8,350 bases of DNA from Bacteroidia bacterium (GTDB lineage Bacteria; Bacteroidota; Bacteroidia; Bacteroidales; Dysgonomonadaceae), in the NCBI GenBank assembly GCA_030539475.1, contig JAUNRY010000088.1:1-8350 (forward strand), written 5' to 3'. This document shows positions 6,973-8,350 of the stretch, in pieces; position 1 is the first letter of the stretch; each line of letters starts with the position of its first letter. Below the pieces are notes generated by a model. The model saw only the letters and a program-made list of their open reading frames with translations, searched no databases and was not told the DNA's origin. A program made the translations under genes and the position numbers.

Positions 6973-7046
6973 CAAGCTGAAAAAAACAAGCAACGTTGTT
7001 TCGAAAAATGCACCCACAACCTAAAGTATTCTCAAAACCTGGCCGG

Positions 7047-7076
7047 CTTGCGTTAGATTTAGTTAAATTATTTTTA
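7047..7076 (+). promoter_or_regulatory. Weak candidate promoter for FMN reductase-VOC unit
   Basis: The gap 6973-7196 has no gene. It contains CTTG (7047-7050) and TATTTTTA (7069-7076) spaced by 18 bases, each one base off the Bacteroidetes -33 and -7 consensus. The leader would be about 110 bases. A short inverted repeat AAACAA-N6-TTGTTT lies nearer the HD gene stop but lacks a T-run, so it is not called a terminator. Confidence 0.2.
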
Positions 7077-7196
7077 TATAAGCTCGTCCGAAAAACTTTA
7101 TTGTGAATTTCTTGTTCAGATTAAAAGCAGGTGAAGCGTAACATATTTCATCTGATATATTACTGTATTTATCAAAATTCAAACCCTCTTTTATTT

Positions 7197-7745
7197 ATGA
7201 GCAAAAAGAAAATAGCCGTTTTAATAGGCAGCCTGAGAAAAGAATCCTATAACAGGAAAGTAGCCAACCAGTTGATAGACCTGGCGTCGGAATCGTTGGA
7301 ACTCGAAATAGTTGAAATTGGGCAACTACCCCATTACAACGAAGATTTAGAACAGGATGTTCCTAAAGAATATACCGAATTTCGCGAAAAAATAAAATCG
7401 TTTGACGGATTTTTATTCGTAACTCCCGAATATAACCGTTTGGTTTCCGGTGTTCTTAAAAATGCTTTCGATGTGGGCTCCAGGCCTTACGGACAAAGTG
7501 TTTGGGGAGGCAAGCCCGGAGGTGTGGTAAGTGTATCGATGAGTGCGATTGGCGGTTTTGGAGCCAACCACGCGGTGCGGCAATCCATGGTATTTCTCAA
7601 TGTTTACATGATGCAACAACCCGAAGCATACATTGGCGCGGCACATACACTTTTTGACGATAGCGGTAACCTGACGAATGACAGCACGCGTGAGTTTTTG
7701 AAAAACTACATCGATGCTTACGAAACGTGGGTAAATAAATTTTAA
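7197..7745 (+). CDS. NAD(P)H-dependent FMN reductase family flavoprotein
   Basis: This is a 182-residue flavodoxin-like protein of the NADPH-dependent FMN reductase family, related to E. coli YieF/ChrR and other quinone, chromate or azo reductases. Such enzymes bind FMN and use NAD(P)H to reduce quinones or other electrophiles in the cytoplasm. The N-terminal strand is KKIAVLIGSLRKESYNRKVA, with the FMN phosphate loop GSLRKESYN at 11-19. VTPEYN (75-80) followed by SGVLKNAFD (84-92) is the second family signature, and SAIGGFGA (116-123) fits the third flavin-contacting loop. The ATG at 7197 is chosen because the family motif starts there. A GTG at 7131 would add 22 residues with no family support. 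The stop is 18 bases before the next gene, so the two are probably one transcript. The true substrate cannot be read from the sequence. Confidence 0.92.
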   Translation: MSKKKIAVLIGSLRKESYNRKVANQLIDLASESLELEIVEIGQLPHYNEDLEQDVPKEYTEFREKIKSFDGFLFVTPEYNRLVSGVLKNAFDVGSRPYGQSVWGGKPGGVVSVSMSAIGGFGANHAVRQSMVFLNVYMMQQPEAYIGAAHTLFDDSGNLTNDSTREFLKNYIDAYETWVNKF

Positions 7746-7763
7746 TGAACAAAACACTTAAAT

Positions 7764-8240
7764 ATGGCAACAAAATTTCATCCTTTCATATCCTTTAACG
7801 GAACCTGTGAAAAGGCTTTCAACATGTACAAAACCATTTTTGGAAGCGATTACGTCAAGTTTATACGCTACAACGACGTGATGCATCAGGAAGGAGCGCC
7901 ACAATCTTCGGCCGAATTTGGAAATCAAATCAGACACATTGAGTTGCCGCTTAACCACGATGTGAGTTTATTGGGTTGCGACAACGCAGAAGACTCTGCA
8001 GGTTTGGTGGAAGGAAATAACCTGAAAATATGCATTATGCCCGAAGACAACGAAGAGGCCAACCGGCTTTTTGAAGCTCTTTCCGAGGAAGGAGAAGTTA
8101 AAGTGGAGATGCAAGATTCATCCTGGGGATCGTATTACGGATCGTTGATCGACAAATTCGGAATTCATTGGATGATTGAGGTTCCCTCCAACGAAACTCC
8201 TCCGTCTCACGCTGATAACGCGAATATCCATATTCCGTAA
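7764..8240 (+). CDS. PhnB-like VOC (glyoxalase/dioxygenase-fold) family protein
   Basis: This 158-residue protein belongs to the vicinal-oxygen-chelate superfamily, PhnB/YjdN-like group (sometimes labelled 3-demethylubiquinone methyltransferase-like). The N-terminus KFHPFISFNG.CEKAFNMYKTIFG (4-27) is the usual first beta-alpha unit of these proteins. The C-terminal signature is SSWGSYYGSLIDKFGIHWMI (119-138). The middle has a second beta-alpha unit with EEANRLFEAL (97-106). VOC proteins of this type are usually dimeric, and many have no known substrate. Despite the PhnB name, there are no phosphonate genes here. The gene lies 18 bases after the FMN reductase gene and ends 28 bases before a strong terminator, so it is the last gene of that unit. 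Family assignment is secure; function is unknown. Confidence 0.9.
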   Translation: MATKFHPFISFNGTCEKAFNMYKTIFGSDYVKFIRYNDVMHQEGAPQSSAEFGNQIRHIELPLNHDVSLLGCDNAEDSAGLVEGNNLKICIMPEDNEEANRLFEALSEEGEVKVEMQDSSWGSYYGSLIDKFGIHWMIEVPSNETPPSHADNANIHIP

Positions 8241-8268
8241 AAGGGAAATATCAATACATTTAAAAAGT

Positions 8269-8296
8269 GCCGGACAATTTGTGTCCGGCTTTTTTT
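8269..8296 (+). terminator. Intrinsic terminator after VOC gene
   Basis: This is a perfect 8-bp GC-rich stem (GCCGGACA at 8269-8276 and TGTCCGGC at 8282-8289) with a 5-base loop ATTTG, followed directly by seven T residues (8290-8296). It is a textbook rho-independent terminator for the FMN reductase-VOC unit. The remaining bases 8297-8350 hold no recognisable gene or site. Confidence 0.93.
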
Positions 8297-8350
8297 ATGA
8301 ACTAAAAACAAACGATGTATTTTACCCCGCTCTGTTTATCCCGTTTCGTA

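Noticed and set aside
6984..7003. Short inverted repeat (AAACAA...TTGTTT, with the palindrome CAACGTTG) after the HD gene
   Set aside because: The stem is short and AT-rich and no T-run follows on either side, so it does not qualify as an intrinsic terminator.
7131..7196. A 22-residue N-terminal extension of the FMN reductase from a GTG
   Set aside because: The family motif begins at the ATG at 7197, and the extension has no family similarity and a non-coding look.
7764..8240. PhnB-like name suggesting phosphonate metabolism
   Set aside because: The name is historical; no phosphonate uptake or C-P lyase gene is in the window.
1..8350. CRISPR arrays, tRNA/rRNA genes, insertion sequences, phage or defence genes
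   Set aside because: Read by eye on both strands, the window shows no regularly spaced repeats, no tRNA-like cloverleaf, no transposase or integrase frame and no terminal inverted repeats with target duplications. Nearly all the sequence is accounted for by core genes.

Overview
The window looks like an ordinary stretch of core chromosome from a member of the Bacteroidota, most likely order Bacteroidales. Three things point there. The proteins closely match Bacteroidales forms as I remember them (RsmG, CydA, CydB, DUF3467, DUF3298 lipoprotein). None of the eight chosen start codons has a recognisable Shine-Dalgarno sequence. Two intergenic regions carry a match to the Bacteroidetes -7 promoter box TAnnTTTG. 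The family or genus is a guess (Dysgonomonadaceae-like) and cannot be settled from this window.

Layout from left to right. Positions 6-1528 (minus strand) hold a two-gene unit: a DUF3298/RsiV-like lipoprotein followed by rsmG, the 16S rRNA G527 methyltransferase. Their stop and start codons overlap by one base. Positions 1590-1620 hold a terminator. Positions 1662-4822 (minus strand) hold a probable operon of a DUF3467 protein, cydA and cydB, the last two encoding the cytochrome bd quinol oxidase. Positions 4945-4973 hold the terminator of the next gene, ald (4997-6109, minus strand), which encodes alanine dehydrogenase. An AT-rich divergent intergenic region (6110-6378) separates ald from rightward genes: an HD-domain phosphohydrolase of the YfbR/HDDC2 type (6379-6972), then a two-gene unit of an NAD(P)H-dependent FMN reductase (7197-7745) and a PhnB-like VOC protein (7764-8240). 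That unit ends in a strong intrinsic terminator (8269-8296). The last 54 bases hold no gene that I can see.

Functionally this is housekeeping: ribosome maturation, high-affinity oxygen respiration or oxygen scavenging (cytochrome bd), alanine/pyruvate and NADH balance (Ald), nucleotide clean-up (HD protein) and probably flavin-dependent redox or detoxification chemistry (FMN reductase). I found no mobile element, CRISPR array, RNA gene, phage gene or defence system, and no convincing new biological system. The findings are small points about operon structure, start sites and residue variation.
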